This document shows, piece by piece, positions 1 to 10,087 of a stretch of 64,000 nucleotides of DNA. The position numbers were made by a program, and so were the translations under genes. The notes beneath the pieces are model-generated. The model made no database searches. It was not told the DNA's origin and was given only the letters and a program-made list of their open reading frames with translations. The stretch is from Rhodoferax sp. OV413 (GTDB lineage Bacteria; Pseudomonadota; Gammaproteobacteria; Burkholderiales; Burkholderiaceae_C): the NCBI RefSeq assembly GCF_900104385.1, contig NZ_FNJA01000003.1, positions 496,001 to 560,000 on the forward strand, in the 5' to 3' direction. How positions within the stretch are numbered: position 1 is the stretch's first letter; each line of letters begins with the position of its first letter.

Positions 1-855
1 CCCGACGGCACGGTGCTGCGCGAATCCACCTATGACAACGGCAGCGAAGTCGGCCTGGTGCGGCGCAACCACGCGAACGGCGCCCTGCAGCGCGCCACCT
101 ACTACGGCGCCGGCAACCTGGGCGAACTAGCCTACGCCGAATTCACCCCGCGCGGCCAACTGCGCAGCCTGCGCTGCGGCGACAAGCCGCTACTGGCGCC
201 GCTGGTGGACGACGCCAAGCTCTGCGGCTTCGGCAGCAGCCCGGCCCAGGTGGAGATGTTCAACGACGCCGGCGTGCTGCAGATGCGTGCCCGCTACGCC
301 AACGGCCAACGCCAGCGGCTGGAAGACCTGTACCCCAGTGGCAAGCCCGAGCGCGTGGAAGAAACCAAGGACGGCATCCGCTCCGAGCGCCGTTTTGCCG
401 AAGACGGCACGCTGCGCCGCGAAACCCTCTGGCAGCTGGACGGTAAAACATCCAGCAAAACGCTGGAGCGCGAATTCTCCGAAAGAGGCAGCCTGGTGCG
501 CGAGCAGAAATGGGCCGAGCGCCGCGCGGTGAGCGACGCCAGCTTCTACCTGAACGGCCAGCCCAAGAGCCGCATGCTGTACAGCCGCGACGGCAACACC
601 GACTACGTGGACGAAACCGACTTCTACGACAGCGGCAAGCCGAACCGCACCGGGCGCTATGCCCAGGCCGACCGCTACAACCGCACGCCTGTGGGCACCC
701 ACCAGTCCTTCAACGCCCAAGGCAAGTTGGTGGGCGAATCCGTCTATGACAGCCGTGGCCGCATCAGCCGCGAACGCGACTGGGACGACGACGGCAAGCT
801 CTTGCACGACGACGAGGTGTTTGAAGACGGCTCGCGCAAGTCCTACGCAAAATAA
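1..855 (+). CDS. MORN-variant (YwqK-like) repeat protein, 5' end outside window
   Basis: The reading frame is open from base 1 (PDGTVLRES...), so the gene begins before the window and only the last 284 codons are seen. The protein is built of repeated units of the type Y-x-N/S-G-x-x, with an aromatic residue, a turn containing Gly and then charged strands (for example YPSGKPERVEE, FYLNGQPKSR, FYDSGKPNRTG, SFNAQGKLVGES, VFEDGSRKS). This is the pattern of the MORN-repeat variant found in YwqK-like proteins, which are thought to form extended beta-hairpin surfaces. No catalytic motif is visible. The YwqK antitoxin label used in databases does not demonstrate a toxin pair, and none is seen here. 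A rho-independent terminator follows directly. Confidence 0.75.
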   Translation, partial: PDGTVLRESTYDNGSEVGLVRRNHANGALQRATYYGAGNLGELAYAEFTPRGQLRSLRCGDKPLLAPLVDDAKLCGFGSSPAQVEMFNDAGVLQMRARYANGQRQRLEDLYPSGKPERVEETKDGIRSERRFAEDGTLRRETLWQLDGKTSSKTLEREFSERGSLVREQKWAERRAVSDASFYLNGQPKSRMLYSRDGNTDYVDETDFYDSGKPNRTGRYAQADRYNRTPVGTHQSFNAQGKLVGESVYDSRGRISRERDWDDDGKLLHDDEVFEDGSRKSYAK

Positions 856-857
856 AA

Positions 858-884
858 AAAGGCACTGCGGGTCTGCAGTGCCTT
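858..884 (+). terminator. Rho-independent terminator of the MORN-repeat gene
   Basis: Eleven-bp perfect stem AAAGGCACTGC / GCAGTGCCTTT around a 5-nt loop, starting 3 bases after the stop codon at 853-855. The A-run and T-run on the two arms let it work in either direction. Confidence 0.85.
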
Positions 885-906
885 TCTGGTCAGTTTTATA
901 AAAGTA

Positions 907-955
907 AGCTGCCAGCGCAGGCAGTACCTGCGCTGACAGCTATTTATTCCATAGC
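907..955 (-). repeat. Palindromic element copy a (15-5-15 with ATAGC box)
   Basis: Arms 907-921 and 927-941 match at 14 of 15 positions around a 5-nt loop (CAGTA). An ATAGC box follows exactly 9 nt after the right arm (951-955). It fills the tail-to-tail gap between the MORN gene, after its own terminator, and the DUF2917 gene. It belongs to the family also seen at 18276, 28171, 32539, 39457, 41922, 44263 and 52304. Confidence 0.75.
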
Positions 956-963
956 ATACAGGT

Positions 964-1461
964 TTATGCGGTGCGGCCGCGGCCAGCCACCAGGGTGTCA
1001 CCCAGGCCCACCAGGCCCATGGCCAGGCGGCCAGCAGCCGTGGCGGCGGAACGCAGCGCCCAGGCCAGGTCGCGGCCCGGCTGGACCACGCCACCGCGCC
1101 ACTGGGCACCGGCGCTGGCGGCTTCCTGGCGGCCGTCCCAGACAGCTTCGGTGGCGGCTTCCCAGCTGAAGTAGGCCGCTCCGGCCTGGCTGGCGCCTTC
1201 GCCCAGGTACCAGGACTCGATCACCATGCGCTGGCCGGCCTGCAGGCGCAGCGTATCGCCGGCCTCCAGGATGTGGTCGCCCAGCACCATGGTGTGGCCA
1301 GTGTGCGGGCCGTCCAGAGTCGCCCACACCTTGCCCTGGGTCACGCGGAACACGCCGGTCTGGTGCGGTTGCAAGGTGGTGGCATGGCCCGCGTCCAGCT
1401 TCCAGCATTCCGTCAATGCCGAAGCAGAAGGGGAGGATTGCAGTGCAAGGGTAGCGGACAT
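964..1461 (-). CDS. DUF2917 domain protein
   Basis: Predicted 165-residue protein. The N-terminal half matches the DUF2917 pattern: a short beta-rich module with GVFRVTQGKVWATLDGP and DTLRLQAGQRMVIESW, which resembles a small cupin-like barrel. No function is established that I know of. Start chosen at MSATLAL because GGAGA lies 5 nt upstream; the reading frame extends further upstream but without a ribosome site. It is divergent from a LysR gene 118 bp away, a layout that suggests the LysR protein controls it. The last 60 residues are Ala/Arg-rich and look poorly structured. The family call is fairly firm; the role is unknown. Confidence 0.75.
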   Translation of the reverse strand: MSATLALQSSPSASALTECWKLDAGHATTLQPHQTGVFRVTQGKVWATLDGPHTGHTMVLGDHILEAGDTLRLQAGQRMVIESWYLGEGASQAGAAYFSWEAATEAVWDGRQEAASAGAQWRGGVVQPGRDLAWALRSAATAAGRLAMGLVGLGDTLVAGRGRTA

Positions 1462-1579
1462 AGGGTTCTCCAAATAAATACGTTTCGGGAATGAATCATC
1501 GTTGCCATAGGCACCCGGGTCCAATGAAATCGGGTTAGGCTATTGATTCCCAAACCGCATGAATGCAAAGCCCCCCTAA

Positions 1580-2566
1580 ATGCTGCAACCCCAAACCCAT
1601 TTGCGCACCCGCCCGATCAGCGTGGGCCAGTTGCGCGCTTTTGCCGCCGTGGCCAGGCACCTGAACTTCCGCGCCGCGTCCGAAGAGCTGGCGCTGACGC
1701 AGTCGGCCGTCAGCCGGCAGATCCAGGCGCTTGAGGAAGAAGTCGGCGTGCCCCTGTTCCTGCGCCACACCCGGGCGGTGGAACTGACCGGCGCAGGCTC
1801 GCAATTGATGCGCAGCGTGACGCATACGCTGGAGCAGCTGGACAGCACGGTGCGCATGATCCGGCGCAGCGCGGGGCGTAAAAGCGTGGCCGTCAGCACC
1901 TGGGCCTCGTTTGCGTCCATGTGGCTGATCACCCGGCTCGAGGCCTTCCAGACCGAGTACCCGGACATCGACATCCGCATCGACGCCACCGACAACCTGG
2001 TGGACATGGAAACCGCCGATGTAGACCTGGCGCTGCGCTACGCGATGCCCGAGACCGTGCCTCAGGGCGCGGTGCGCCTGTTTGGCGAGCAGCTGACCCC
2101 GGTGGCCAGCCCCTGGCTGCTGAAGACCGGCCATAGCCTGGCGCGCGGCGAAGACCTGGCGCATTTCGCACTGCTGGAGGCCAGCGACTCGCACCGCACC
2201 CAGCACCTGGAATGGCTGACCTGGCGGCGCTGGCTGGAAATCCACCACCTGGAAAAAATCGAGCCGCGGCGCTGGATGCATTTCAACTACGCGCACCAGA
2301 TCGCCCAGGCCGCCCTCACCGGCCAGGGCGTGGCCCTGGCCCGCATGCCGCTGATCGCCGACAGCCTGGCCAGTGGCGACCTGGTGGAGATCCTGCCGCA
2401 TATGCGGGTGGACTCGCCAATGGCCTACTGGCTGGTGGTCGGCCCGCGCAGCGCGGCGCGGCCGGAGATCAAGGCGTTTTGCGCCTGGCTGTTGCTACAG
2501 GCCCAGGTCACGCGCAAAGCCATAGGCGATGCGCCGGACCCAGATACCGTCGATCACTTCGACTGA
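1580..2566 (+). CDS. LysR-family transcriptional regulator
   Basis: A 328-residue protein of normal LysR length. The N-terminal winged helix-turn-helix spans about residues 13-72 (LRAFAAVARHLNFRAASEEL, then TQSAVSRQIQALEEEVG). The rest has the size and pattern of the periplasmic-binding-like effector domain (about 95-300), with a run FGEQLTPVASPWLL typical of the GcvA/AmpR-type subgroup. It is divergent from the DUF2917 gene, its most likely target. Its last 13 bases overlap the 3' end of the oppositely oriented D-aminoacylase gene, so the two messages are complementary at their ends. The effector cannot be read from sequence. Confidence 0.92.
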   Translation: MLQPQTHLRTRPISVGQLRAFAAVARHLNFRAASEELALTQSAVSRQIQALEEEVGVPLFLRHTRAVELTGAGSQLMRSVTHTLEQLDSTVRMIRRSAGRKSVAVSTWASFASMWLITRLEAFQTEYPDIDIRIDATDNLVDMETADVDLALRYAMPETVPQGAVRLFGEQLTPVASPWLLKTGHSLARGEDLAHFALLEASDSHRTQHLEWLTWRRWLEIHHLEKIEPRRWMHFNYAHQIAQAALTGQGVALARMPLIADSLASGDLVEILPHMRVDSPMAYWLVVGPRSAARPEIKAFCAWLLLQAQVTRKAIGDAPDPDTVDHFD

Positions 2567-3999
2567 CGCGTGAGCATGCGGCCGGCCCGTTGCAGCACGC
2601 CGCCGCTTGCGGCTTCGCAGGCCAGCCGGCCGTTGACGAACACCTGTTCGATGCCGATGGAGCGCTCCAACGGACTCGCATAGCTGGCCATGTCCTGCAC
2701 CCGCGCCGGGTCGAACACCACCACGTCGGCAAACCAGCCGGGCTGCAGCTGGCCGCGCTGTTGCAGGCGGAAGTTACGCGCCGACAGCCCCGTCATCTTG
2801 TAGACCGCCTGCTCCAGCGTGAACAGCTGCTCGTCGCGCGCATAGCGGCCCAGCACGCGCGGGAACGCGCCCCATAGCCGCGGATGCGGGTGCTGGTCGT
2901 GCGGCAGGCCGTCCGAGCCAATCATGCTCAAGGGATGGGCCAGCACGCGCCTCACATCGTCCTCGTGCATCTGGAAGTAGCAGGCGCCGCCGGGCTGCAG
3001 GCGCTGGCAGGCGGTTTGCTGGTCTACGCCCCACTCGGCCGCAATATCGGCCAGCAGGCGCCCGACCATTTCCGGGTGCGGGGTCGACCAGCTGAGCAGC
3101 ACATCGATCACGCCGTCCACCAGGTCTTCGCGCAGCACGGTGGAGCCGGCCAGGTACGGATACACATCCATCGCCACGCTCTGGCGTCGAGCCATTTCTT
3201 CGATCAGCGGCAGGGTCTGCAAGGTGCGGCCCCAGTTGGCCGGGCCAGCGCATTTGTGGTGCGAGATGATCAGCGGCACGCCGGCAATGTGCGCCGTGTC
3301 GCCAGCCTCGACCAAGGCCTCCAGGATGGCTGCCATTTCGCTGCGCAAATGCGTGGCGTAGACACCATCGAACTGGGCCACCACCTTCGCCAGCCGTACC
3401 ACCTCCTCCATGGGCGCGGCAAACGCCGGCTCGTAGAACAAGCCGCTTGAGAGGCCGGTCGCGCCCTGGGCCATGCAGTCGGCCAGCAACGCACACATGC
3501 GCTCCAGCTCCTCGGCGCTGGCGGGCTGGCCCATATCGGCCATGCAGGCGAAACGCAAGGTGGTGTGGCCGATCAGCGAGGCCACGTTCACGGCCGGCTG
3601 GGCCTGGTCCACGGCCGCGGTATAGGCCTTGAAGGCAGGGTATTTGAAAGAGTCCGGCCCCAGCAGATTCAGCGGTGGCAGCGGCTGCTGCACCTGGTAA
3701 GGGGCGAGCGAAATGCCGCAGTTGCCGGTCACCACCGTGGTGATGCCCTGCGACAGCTTGGGCCACATGCCGGGCGACTGCAGCACCAGGTTGTCGTCAT
3801 GGGTGTGCACGTCGATGAAGCCAGGCGCGATCACGCGGTAGCGGCAATCAATGCGCTGCAGTTCGGGCAGGTCTATGGCGAGCTTGGGCCCCATGGCGGC
3901 GATGCGGTCGCCCTGCAGCAGCACATCGCCCACCCAGGCGGGTGCGCCCGTGCCGTCGATGATGCGGCCTTGCTCCAGCAGCACAGCAGCTTGCGTCAT
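2554..3999 (-). CDS. D-aminoacylase / N-acyl-D-amino-acid deacylase
   Basis: A 481-residue amidohydrolase-superfamily protein that would hydrolyse an N-acyl-D-amino acid to the free D-amino acid and a carboxylate. Metal ligands are visible in GFIDVHTHDDN (His65, His67). Cys95 in TGNCGIS corresponds to the bridging zinc ligand of the Alcaligenes D-aminoacylase. Further family signatures are the EMAAIL region, HHK and SDGLPHD with its catalytic Asp. It is the last gene of the leftward operon; its ATG overlaps the stop of the RpiR gene (ATGA). The neighbouring D-serine dehydratase-family enzyme and importer fit a pathway that imports an N-acylated or peptidyl D-amino acid, frees it and deaminates it. 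The acyl and amino-acid preference is not readable. Confidence 0.88.
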   Translation of the reverse strand: MTQAAVLLEQGRIIDGTGAPAWVGDVLLQGDRIAAMGPKLAIDLPELQRIDCRYRVIAPGFIDVHTHDDNLVLQSPGMWPKLSQGITTVVTGNCGISLAPYQVQQPLPPLNLLGPDSFKYPAFKAYTAAVDQAQPAVNVASLIGHTTLRFACMADMGQPASAEELERMCALLADCMAQGATGLSSGLFYEPAFAAPMEEVVRLAKVVAQFDGVYATHLRSEMAAILEALVEAGDTAHIAGVPLIISHHKCAGPANWGRTLQTLPLIEEMARRQSVAMDVYPYLAGSTVLREDLVDGVIDVLLSWSTPHPEMVGRLLADIAAEWGVDQQTACQRLQPGGACYFQMHEDDVRRVLAHPLSMIGSDGLPHDQHPHPRLWGAFPRVLGRYARDEQLFTLEQAVYKMTGLSARNFRLQQRGQLQPGWFADVVVFDPARVQDMASYASPLERSIGIEQVFVNGRLACEAASGGVLQRAGRMLTRQSK

Positions 4000-4904
4000 G
4001 CGGCGTCTCCGGGCTCGGCAGGGTTCACGCCCCAGCTGAGCTGCGGGTGGTGCCGCATATCGACGCCGCGGGTGCTGAGGATTTCGTGCACGCCACCCAG
4101 GCGCTTTACCGCCTGGTCGCCCAGACGCTGGGCCACCAGCACGGTCAAAATTTCAATCACCGTCAAATGCACCAGATAGGCTTCTGTGCCGACGTGCATC
4201 ACCGGGTCTTCGGGCACATGGATGCCAAGCACGATGTCGGCATGCTGGGCCAGCAGACTGTCTTGCTGGGTCAGCGCGATCACCGTGGCGCCCTGGCTCC
4301 GCGCCACGTCCACGGCCTCGATCAGCGAGGGCATGCGCCCCACGTGGGATATGGCAAACACCACGCCGCCGGGCATTTGCGTGGCCGCCGACACCAGCTG
4401 CAGATGCATGTCCAGATAGGCATTCGCCACCAGGCCCAGACGGAACAGGCGCGCCTGCATGTCGGATGCCATGAAGCTCGATGTGGCGCCGACGCTGTAG
4501 CAGTCCACCCGCGTGGCCGCCGCCATCGCGCGGGCCGCGGCTTCCACCGCCTCCACACTCAGCTGCGCCGGCACGCTGTTGATGGCCGAGGCCGCGCCCT
4601 TGATGACCTTGGTGATCACCTGGGCCGCATCGTCTTCGAGACGCACCTTGCGGTGCAGCGGCGAGCCACCAACAGCCATTTCCTGCGCCAGCGCCAGCTT
4701 GAATTCGCGCAAGCCCGGGTAACCCAGGTCGCGGCAGGTGCGCATGATAGTCGGCACCGAGCTGCCGGCACGCTGGGCCAGGGCTTCAAAACTTTCGTCG
4801 AGCACACGCTCGGGGTCTTGCAGCACCAGGGCCAGCACCTTGCGCCGGCCGGCCGGTGCGGAAACCATCAGGGCCGCAATTTTTTGGAGTACGCCAGAGG
4901 ACAT
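3996..4904 (-). CDS. MurR/RpiR-family transcriptional regulator (HTH + SIS)
   Basis: A 302-residue protein with an N-terminal RpiR-type helix-turn-helix (about residues 1-77, LAQRAGSSVPTIMRTCRDLG) and a C-terminal SIS domain (about 120-255, beginning YSVGATSSFMASDMQ). The SIS fold binds phosphosugars in classical members; in operons like this one the ligand may be an amino-acid-derived compound instead (inference). Start chosen at MSSGVLQK, because an upstream ATG at 4979 would overlap the preceding gene by 67 bp. It is co-transcribed between the D-serine dehydratase-like gene and the D-aminoacylase and is the obvious candidate to bind the paired TGAAA-N5-TTTCA sites at 13052 and 13125. Confidence 0.9.
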   Translation of the reverse strand: MSSGVLQKIAALMVSAPAGRRKVLALVLQDPERVLDESFEALAQRAGSSVPTIMRTCRDLGYPGLREFKLALAQEMAVGGSPLHRKVRLEDDAAQVITKVIKGAASAINSVPAQLSVEAVEAAARAMAAATRVDCYSVGATSSFMASDMQARLFRLGLVANAYLDMHLQLVSAATQMPGGVVFAISHVGRMPSLIEAVDVARSQGATVIALTQQDSLLAQHADIVLGIHVPEDPVMHVGTEAYLVHLTVIEILTVLVAQRLGDQAVKRLGGVHEILSTRGVDMRHHPQLSWGVNPAEPGDAA

Positions 4905-4912
4905 GCGGTCTT

Positions 4913-6202
4913 TCAGAAACAGGTCACCAGCGCATCGCAGACGCCGTAGTCGGCATCGACCACCGGCATCCAGCGCCATTTGTCGAAGGTGGTGCAGGGG
5001 TGCGAAATACCCAGCGCCACGCGGTCGCCGACCTGCAGCAGCGCGCTGCCGGCGTCAAGCCAGCGCAGATAGGCATGCTGGTCGTTCAAGGCGCTGATGG
5101 TCCAGTCGGCGGGTGCCGTACTGATGCTGCGGCCACCGCACGGGCTGTAGGCAATCGGCGTAGGCAAATCTAGGTCATAGGACAGGTCGCGCCGACCGAC
5201 CGCCAGAATCGCCAGGCCAGGCTCGGGGCAGGACTGCACGCTGGCCCAGACTTCGATGGCCGGATGCAGGCCGTCCTCGCAGCCCAGGCGCTGGTTCACC
5301 GCATTCACCATGCGCTTGTAGAAACCGTGGTCGTGCGTCACATAGCAGCCCGAGCGCAGCAAGCCGCGCACCGGACGCGACAACGCAGGTTTCAGTTGCT
5401 CGGCCACCAGATCGAAAATCGCCGAACCGCCAGCGCTGATCAGCACCTCGTCATCGGCAAACCAACCCGCCGCGTCGCAGGCCAGGGCGATGGCGGCGAC
5501 GCGCTGCATCAGGGCATCGGCGTAGGCGCTGTCGGGCTCGGTCTTGCCACTGGCACCACCGCCTTCGTAGCATTCGATACCGACCAGGCGCGTCGCGCTG
5601 CTCTGGTGCAGGCGCTCGGCCAGGGCCAGCGCATCCGCATGGGTACGGCAGCCGGTGCGGCCGCCGGGCACGCCGATCTCGATCATCACTTCGAACGGCG
5701 TGGCCTCGGCGTGGCCAGTGAACCAGGCTTCGATCAGCTCCAGCTGGGCCAGCGAATCGACTAGAAAGGCGATGCGCAGGCCGGCAAATTCCTGCTGCAG
5801 GCTCTGTATGCCTTGCAGGTCGGAGGCAGTCAGCACTTGGTTGGCAATCAGGCAACGGCGCGCGCCAGTAGTGGCGCCCGCGCGCACCTGGCCGACGGTG
5901 GCAAAGGTCAGGCCCCAGGCGCCGGCATCCAGCTGGCGCTGGAACAGCTGCGGCGACATGGTGGTCTTACCGTGCGGCGCCATGTCGACACCGCGCTCGG
6001 CGGCGAAGCGCTGCATCCACGACAGGTTGTGCGTCACCGCATCGCGCTTCACGATGGCCAATGGCAGCGGCAGGTCGCCGTCCAGCACGTTCCAGTTTTG
6101 TGCAGCCACGGCGGAGCGGCGCAGCGGCGCGCTGTGCTGCGGAAAGCCTTTGAACGAGGCGTCGAGTTGCGGGTCCAGGATATCTTGCAGAGTCATATTC
6201 AT
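4913..6202 (-). CDS. DSD1-family PLP enzyme: D-serine dehydratase / D-threonine aldolase-like amino acid deaminase
   Basis: A 429-residue fold-type III PLP enzyme. The alanine-racemase-like N-terminal barrel carries the Schiff-base lysine in APHGKTTM (Lys79). The C-terminal D-serine-dehydratase-like domain ends with HPCTTFDKW (His401, Cys403), the zinc-binding pair of eukaryotic-type D-serine dehydratases and D-threonine aldolases. Likely reaction: D-Ser (or D-Thr) to pyruvate (or 2-oxobutyrate) and ammonia through a 2-aminoacrylate-type enamine, or retro-aldol cleavage; sequence alone does not separate these. The ATG overlaps the stop of the upstream ATPase gene. A RidA enamine hydrolase gene stands divergent at the other end of the cluster, which favours the dehydratase reading. 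Confidence 0.85.
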   Translation of the reverse strand: MNMTLQDILDPQLDASFKGFPQHSAPLRRSAVAAQNWNVLDGDLPLPLAIVKRDAVTHNLSWMQRFAAERGVDMAPHGKTTMSPQLFQRQLDAGAWGLTFATVGQVRAGATTGARRCLIANQVLTASDLQGIQSLQQEFAGLRIAFLVDSLAQLELIEAWFTGHAEATPFEVMIEIGVPGGRTGCRTHADALALAERLHQSSATRLVGIECYEGGGASGKTEPDSAYADALMQRVAAIALACDAAGWFADDEVLISAGGSAIFDLVAEQLKPALSRPVRGLLRSGCYVTHDHGFYKRMVNAVNQRLGCEDGLHPAIEVWASVQSCPEPGLAILAVGRRDLSYDLDLPTPIAYSPCGGRSISTAPADWTISALNDQHAYLRWLDAGSALLQVGDRVALGISHPCTTFDKWRWMPVVDADYGVCDALVTCF

Positions 6203-7166
6203 TCCATGTTCACCAGGGGCAGATCATCGCGCAAGCAGGCCTTGAATCGGCCCTGCCCCAGGTCTTTGAGTTCGGGGCGCTGCTCGGCACACAGTGCCAT
6301 CGCGTGCGGGCAGCGGGTACGGAAGACGCAGCCCGAGGGTGGGTCGATCGGACTGGGGATGTCGCCCTGCAGCGGCACGTGCACGCTCTTATGCTGCGGG
6401 TCGGGCTTGGGCGACGCGGCCAGCAACGCCTGGGTGTACGGGTGCAGCGGCTGGCTGAACAGATCGGCCGTAGGCGCGACCTCCATCACCCGGCCCAGGT
6501 ACAGCACGACTACGCGATCACACAGGTATTCGACCACGTCCAGATCGTGCGAAATGAATAGCATGGTCAGCGACAGCTTGTCGCGCAGGTCGCACAGCAG
6601 GTTCACCACCTGGGCCTGGATGGACACGTCCAGCGCCGACAACGGCTCGTCGGCAACGATGAATTCCGGCTCCACCGCCAAGGCCCGCGCCACGCCTATG
6701 CGCTGGCGCTGGCCGCCGGAGAACTCATGCGGGTAACGCGCCGCATGCTCGGGCCGCAGGCCGACGGTTTCCAGCAGCTCGGCGATGCGCGCTGCACGGG
6801 CTTGCTTGCCGCTATGCAGGCCATGCACCTGCAGCGCTTCACCTAGGATGTCGCGGATGCGCATCTTCGGATTCAGGCTGGCATACGGGTCCTGGAAGAT
6901 CATCTGCAGCTTGCTGCGCAGTGCGCGCATGCGGCTGTCGGACACCTTGCCCAGGTCTTCGCCGCGGTACAGCACCTGGCCTTGCGTGCTTTCCACCAGG
7001 CGCAGCAGGGTCCGGCCTATGGTGCTTTTGCCGGAACCCGATTCGCCCACCAGACCCAGGGTTTCGCCGCGCTGGATGGCGAACGACACGTCGTCAACCG
7101 CGCGCACCGGGCGCGTGCTGGCGCCGAAATACTTGTGCAGGTTACGAACCTCGATCAGGGCTTCGC

Positions 7167-7170
<4 letters not shown>
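6199..7170 (-). CDS. Peptide ABC importer ATPase (DppF/OppF-like)
   Basis: A 323-residue ATP-binding subunit. Walker [10 protein letters not shown] at 42-50, Q-loop in QMIFQDPYASLNP, signature FSGGQRQRIG, Walker B FIVADEPLSALD and switch His in FISHDLDVV. The C-terminal oligopeptide extension contains a Cys pattern (CVFRTRCPHA...CAEQRP) typical of DppD/DppF proteins, some of which carry an iron-sulfur cluster there. Start chosen at MSEALIEV, which has AGGAGG upstream and forms an ATGA overlap with the preceding ATPase gene. It pairs with the DppD-like subunit to power the DppB/DppC-like membrane pair of this operon. Confidence 0.93.
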
Positions 7171-8225
<1,055 letters not shown>

Positions 8226-8229
8226 AGTT

Positions 8230-9069
8230 TTATAGGGACTTCTTCAACCGGGGGTCCAGCAGGTCGCGCACACCATCACCCAGCAGTTGCAGCGACAGCG
8301 CCGTGAGGATGATGGCCAGGCCGGGGAACAGCACGATCCACAGCGCCTGCTGCGCATACTGCTGGCTGCCGGCAACCATCGTGCCCCAGGTGGGAATCTC
8401 GGGTGGCACGCCAACGCCCAGGAAGGACAAGGCGGCTTCGGCCAGGATGGCGTAGGCAAAGATGAACGAGGTCTGCACCAGGATCGGCGACATCAGATTC
8501 GGCAAAATGTGCCGCCACAGAATGCGCCCGGTGGACACGCCGAGTGCACGTGCGGCTTCGACAAACAGCAGCTCGCGCACTACCAGGGTCGAGGCCCGCA
8601 CGACACGCGCCACCCGCGGTGTGTAGACCAGCACCAGGGCCAGCACCACATTGAGCATCGACGGGCCGAGGATCGCCACCAGCGCGATCGCCAGCAAGAT
8701 GTCGGGGAAGGACATCATCGCGTCCACGACGCGCATCACCGGTGCATCCAGCTTGCGGAAGAAACCGGCCAGCAAGCCGAACAAGGTACCAAAAACGATA
8801 GCACCTCCCGCAGTCAGGGCGGCGATGGTGAGCGAATAGCGCCCGCCAAATGCGATGCGGGCGAACAGGTCGCGGCCGAGCTCGTCGGTGCCCAGGATGT
8901 GCTCCATGGTGGGCTTGGACAGGCGCTGGCTGACTGCGGTGTCGTTCGGGTCAAACGGCGTCAGCACACTGGCGAAAACCGCCACGATGACGACCAGCAG
9001 CAAGCAGATGGCGGCCGCCAGCACGATGCGGCGGCGGAATAGTTTTTGGAGAACGTGGGGGATTTTCAT
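8230..9069 (-). CDS. Peptide ABC importer permease (DppC/OppC-like)
   Basis: A 279-residue inner-membrane protein. One transmembrane helix follows a short basic N-terminus ([20 protein letters not shown]), then a periplasmic stretch with [20 protein letters not shown], the hallmark of the DppC/OppC N-terminal region, then five helices. The EAA coupling loop reads [20 protein letters not shown]. It lies between the DppB-like permease (13 bp upstream) and the DppD-like ATPase (4 bp downstream). The substrate is not readable, but the enzymes in the operon point to D-amino-acid-containing or N-acylated compounds. Confidence 0.92.
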   Translation of the reverse strand: MKIPHVLQKLFRRRIVLAAAICLLLVVIVAVFASVLTPFDPNDTAVSQRLSKPTMEHILGTDELGRDLFARIAFGGRYSLTIAALTAGGAIVFGTLFGLLAGFFRKLDAPVMRVVDAMMSFPDILLAIALVAILGPSMLNVVLALVLVYTPRVARVVRASTLVVRELLFVEAARALGVSTGRILWRHILPNLMSPILVQTSFIFAYAILAEAALSFLGVGVPPEIPTWGTMVAGSQQYAQQALWIVLFPGLAIILTALSLQLLGDGVRDLLDPRLKKSL

Positions 9070-9081
9070 GGTGACTCTGGC

Positions 9082-10023
9082 TCAGTACTTCACGCGCGGA
9101 TCGACCAGCATGTACAGCAGGTCCACCAGGAAATTGATGACCACGTAGATCACCGCGATCACCAGCAGCGCACCTTGGATGACGGGGTAGTCACGCCGCA
9201 GCACGGCATTCACTACCAGGTTGCCGACGCCAGGCAGGCCGAACACCGTTTCGGTCACCACCGCGCCACCGATCATCAGCGCCGTGGTCAGGCCCAGCAC
9301 AGTGACGATCGGTACCAGCGCGTTGCGCAGCGCATGTTTGAGGATGACGACCTTCTCGGTCAGGCCCTTGGCGCGGGCGGTGCGCACATAGTCTTCTTCC
9401 AGTACATCCAGCATCGACGCGCGGGTGAAGCGGATGATCAACGCCGAATTCAACACCCCGAGCACGGTAGCCGGCAGCACCAGATAGTGCAGGCGCTCGA
9501 CCAGCGTGGCGCCTGGATCGCCATAGCCGGACACCGGAAACCAGCCCAGCGCCACCGCAAAAATCTGCATCAGTACCAGGCCCAGCCAGAAGCTGGGGAT
9601 ACTGGCGCCGAGCATGGCCAGCCCGGTCACCACCTGGTCGATCCACTTGCCGCGGTACACCGCGGAAACGATGCCGCTGGGTACGCCGATCAGCGCGGCG
9701 ATGGCCACCGCCAGCAGGGCCAGCAAGGTAGTGGGCTCGGCCCGCTCCCACAGCGCCTGGGTCACAGGGCGTTGCAGAAAGATCGACTGGCCCAGGTTGC
9801 CGTGCGCCAGCTCTTTCAGCCAGTAGCCGAACTGCACCACCAGCGGCTGGTCCAGCCCGTATTCGCGCTGCACGCGCACAATGTCTTCGGCCGTGGCCTG
9901 GTCGCCCAGCAGCACCGAAATCGGGTCGCCGGACGCGGCCCGCGTCAAGATGAACACCAGTACCGCTACCAGCGCCATCACCACCAGCATGCCCGCGATG
10001 CGGGAGGCAATATAGCGATACAC
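9082..10023 (-). CDS. Peptide ABC importer permease (DppB/OppB-like)
   Basis: A 313-residue inner-membrane protein with six predicted helices. It has the DppB N-terminal signature (RIAGMLVVMALVAVLVFILT, then GDQATAEDIVRVQREYGLDQP) and the EAA loop TARAKGLTEKVVILKHALRN. Start chosen at the GTG at 10021-10023, which sits 6 nt after AGGAGA; the longer frame starting with TTG at 10038 would place the ribosome site inside the gene. Follows the lactonase-like gene by 64 bp. Forms the channel with the DppC-like subunit. Confidence 0.9.
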   Translation of the reverse strand: MYRYIASRIAGMLVVMALVAVLVFILTRAASGDPISVLLGDQATAEDIVRVQREYGLDQPLVVQFGYWLKELAHGNLGQSIFLQRPVTQALWERAEPTTLLALLAVAIAALIGVPSGIVSAVYRGKWIDQVVTGLAMLGASIPSFWLGLVLMQIFAVALGWFPVSGYGDPGATLVERLHYLVLPATVLGVLNSALIIRFTRASMLDVLEEDYVRTARAKGLTEKVVILKHALRNALVPIVTVLGLTTALMIGGAVVTETVFGLPGVGNLVVNAVLRRDYPVIQGALLVIAVIYVVINFLVDLLYMLVDPRVKY

Positions 10024-10087
10024 AGAATTTCTCCTCAAGCAAACCAGCCACAGCAGCGAAAACCCGCTGTGGTCATTTTCAAAAAAC

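Noticed and set aside
8790-8850. A stretch in the DppC-like gene (CGATAGCACCTCCCGCAG) resembling part of palindromic copy g
   Set aside because: The 15-5-15 arms and the box at the right distance are missing, and the protein there is ordinary for the family.
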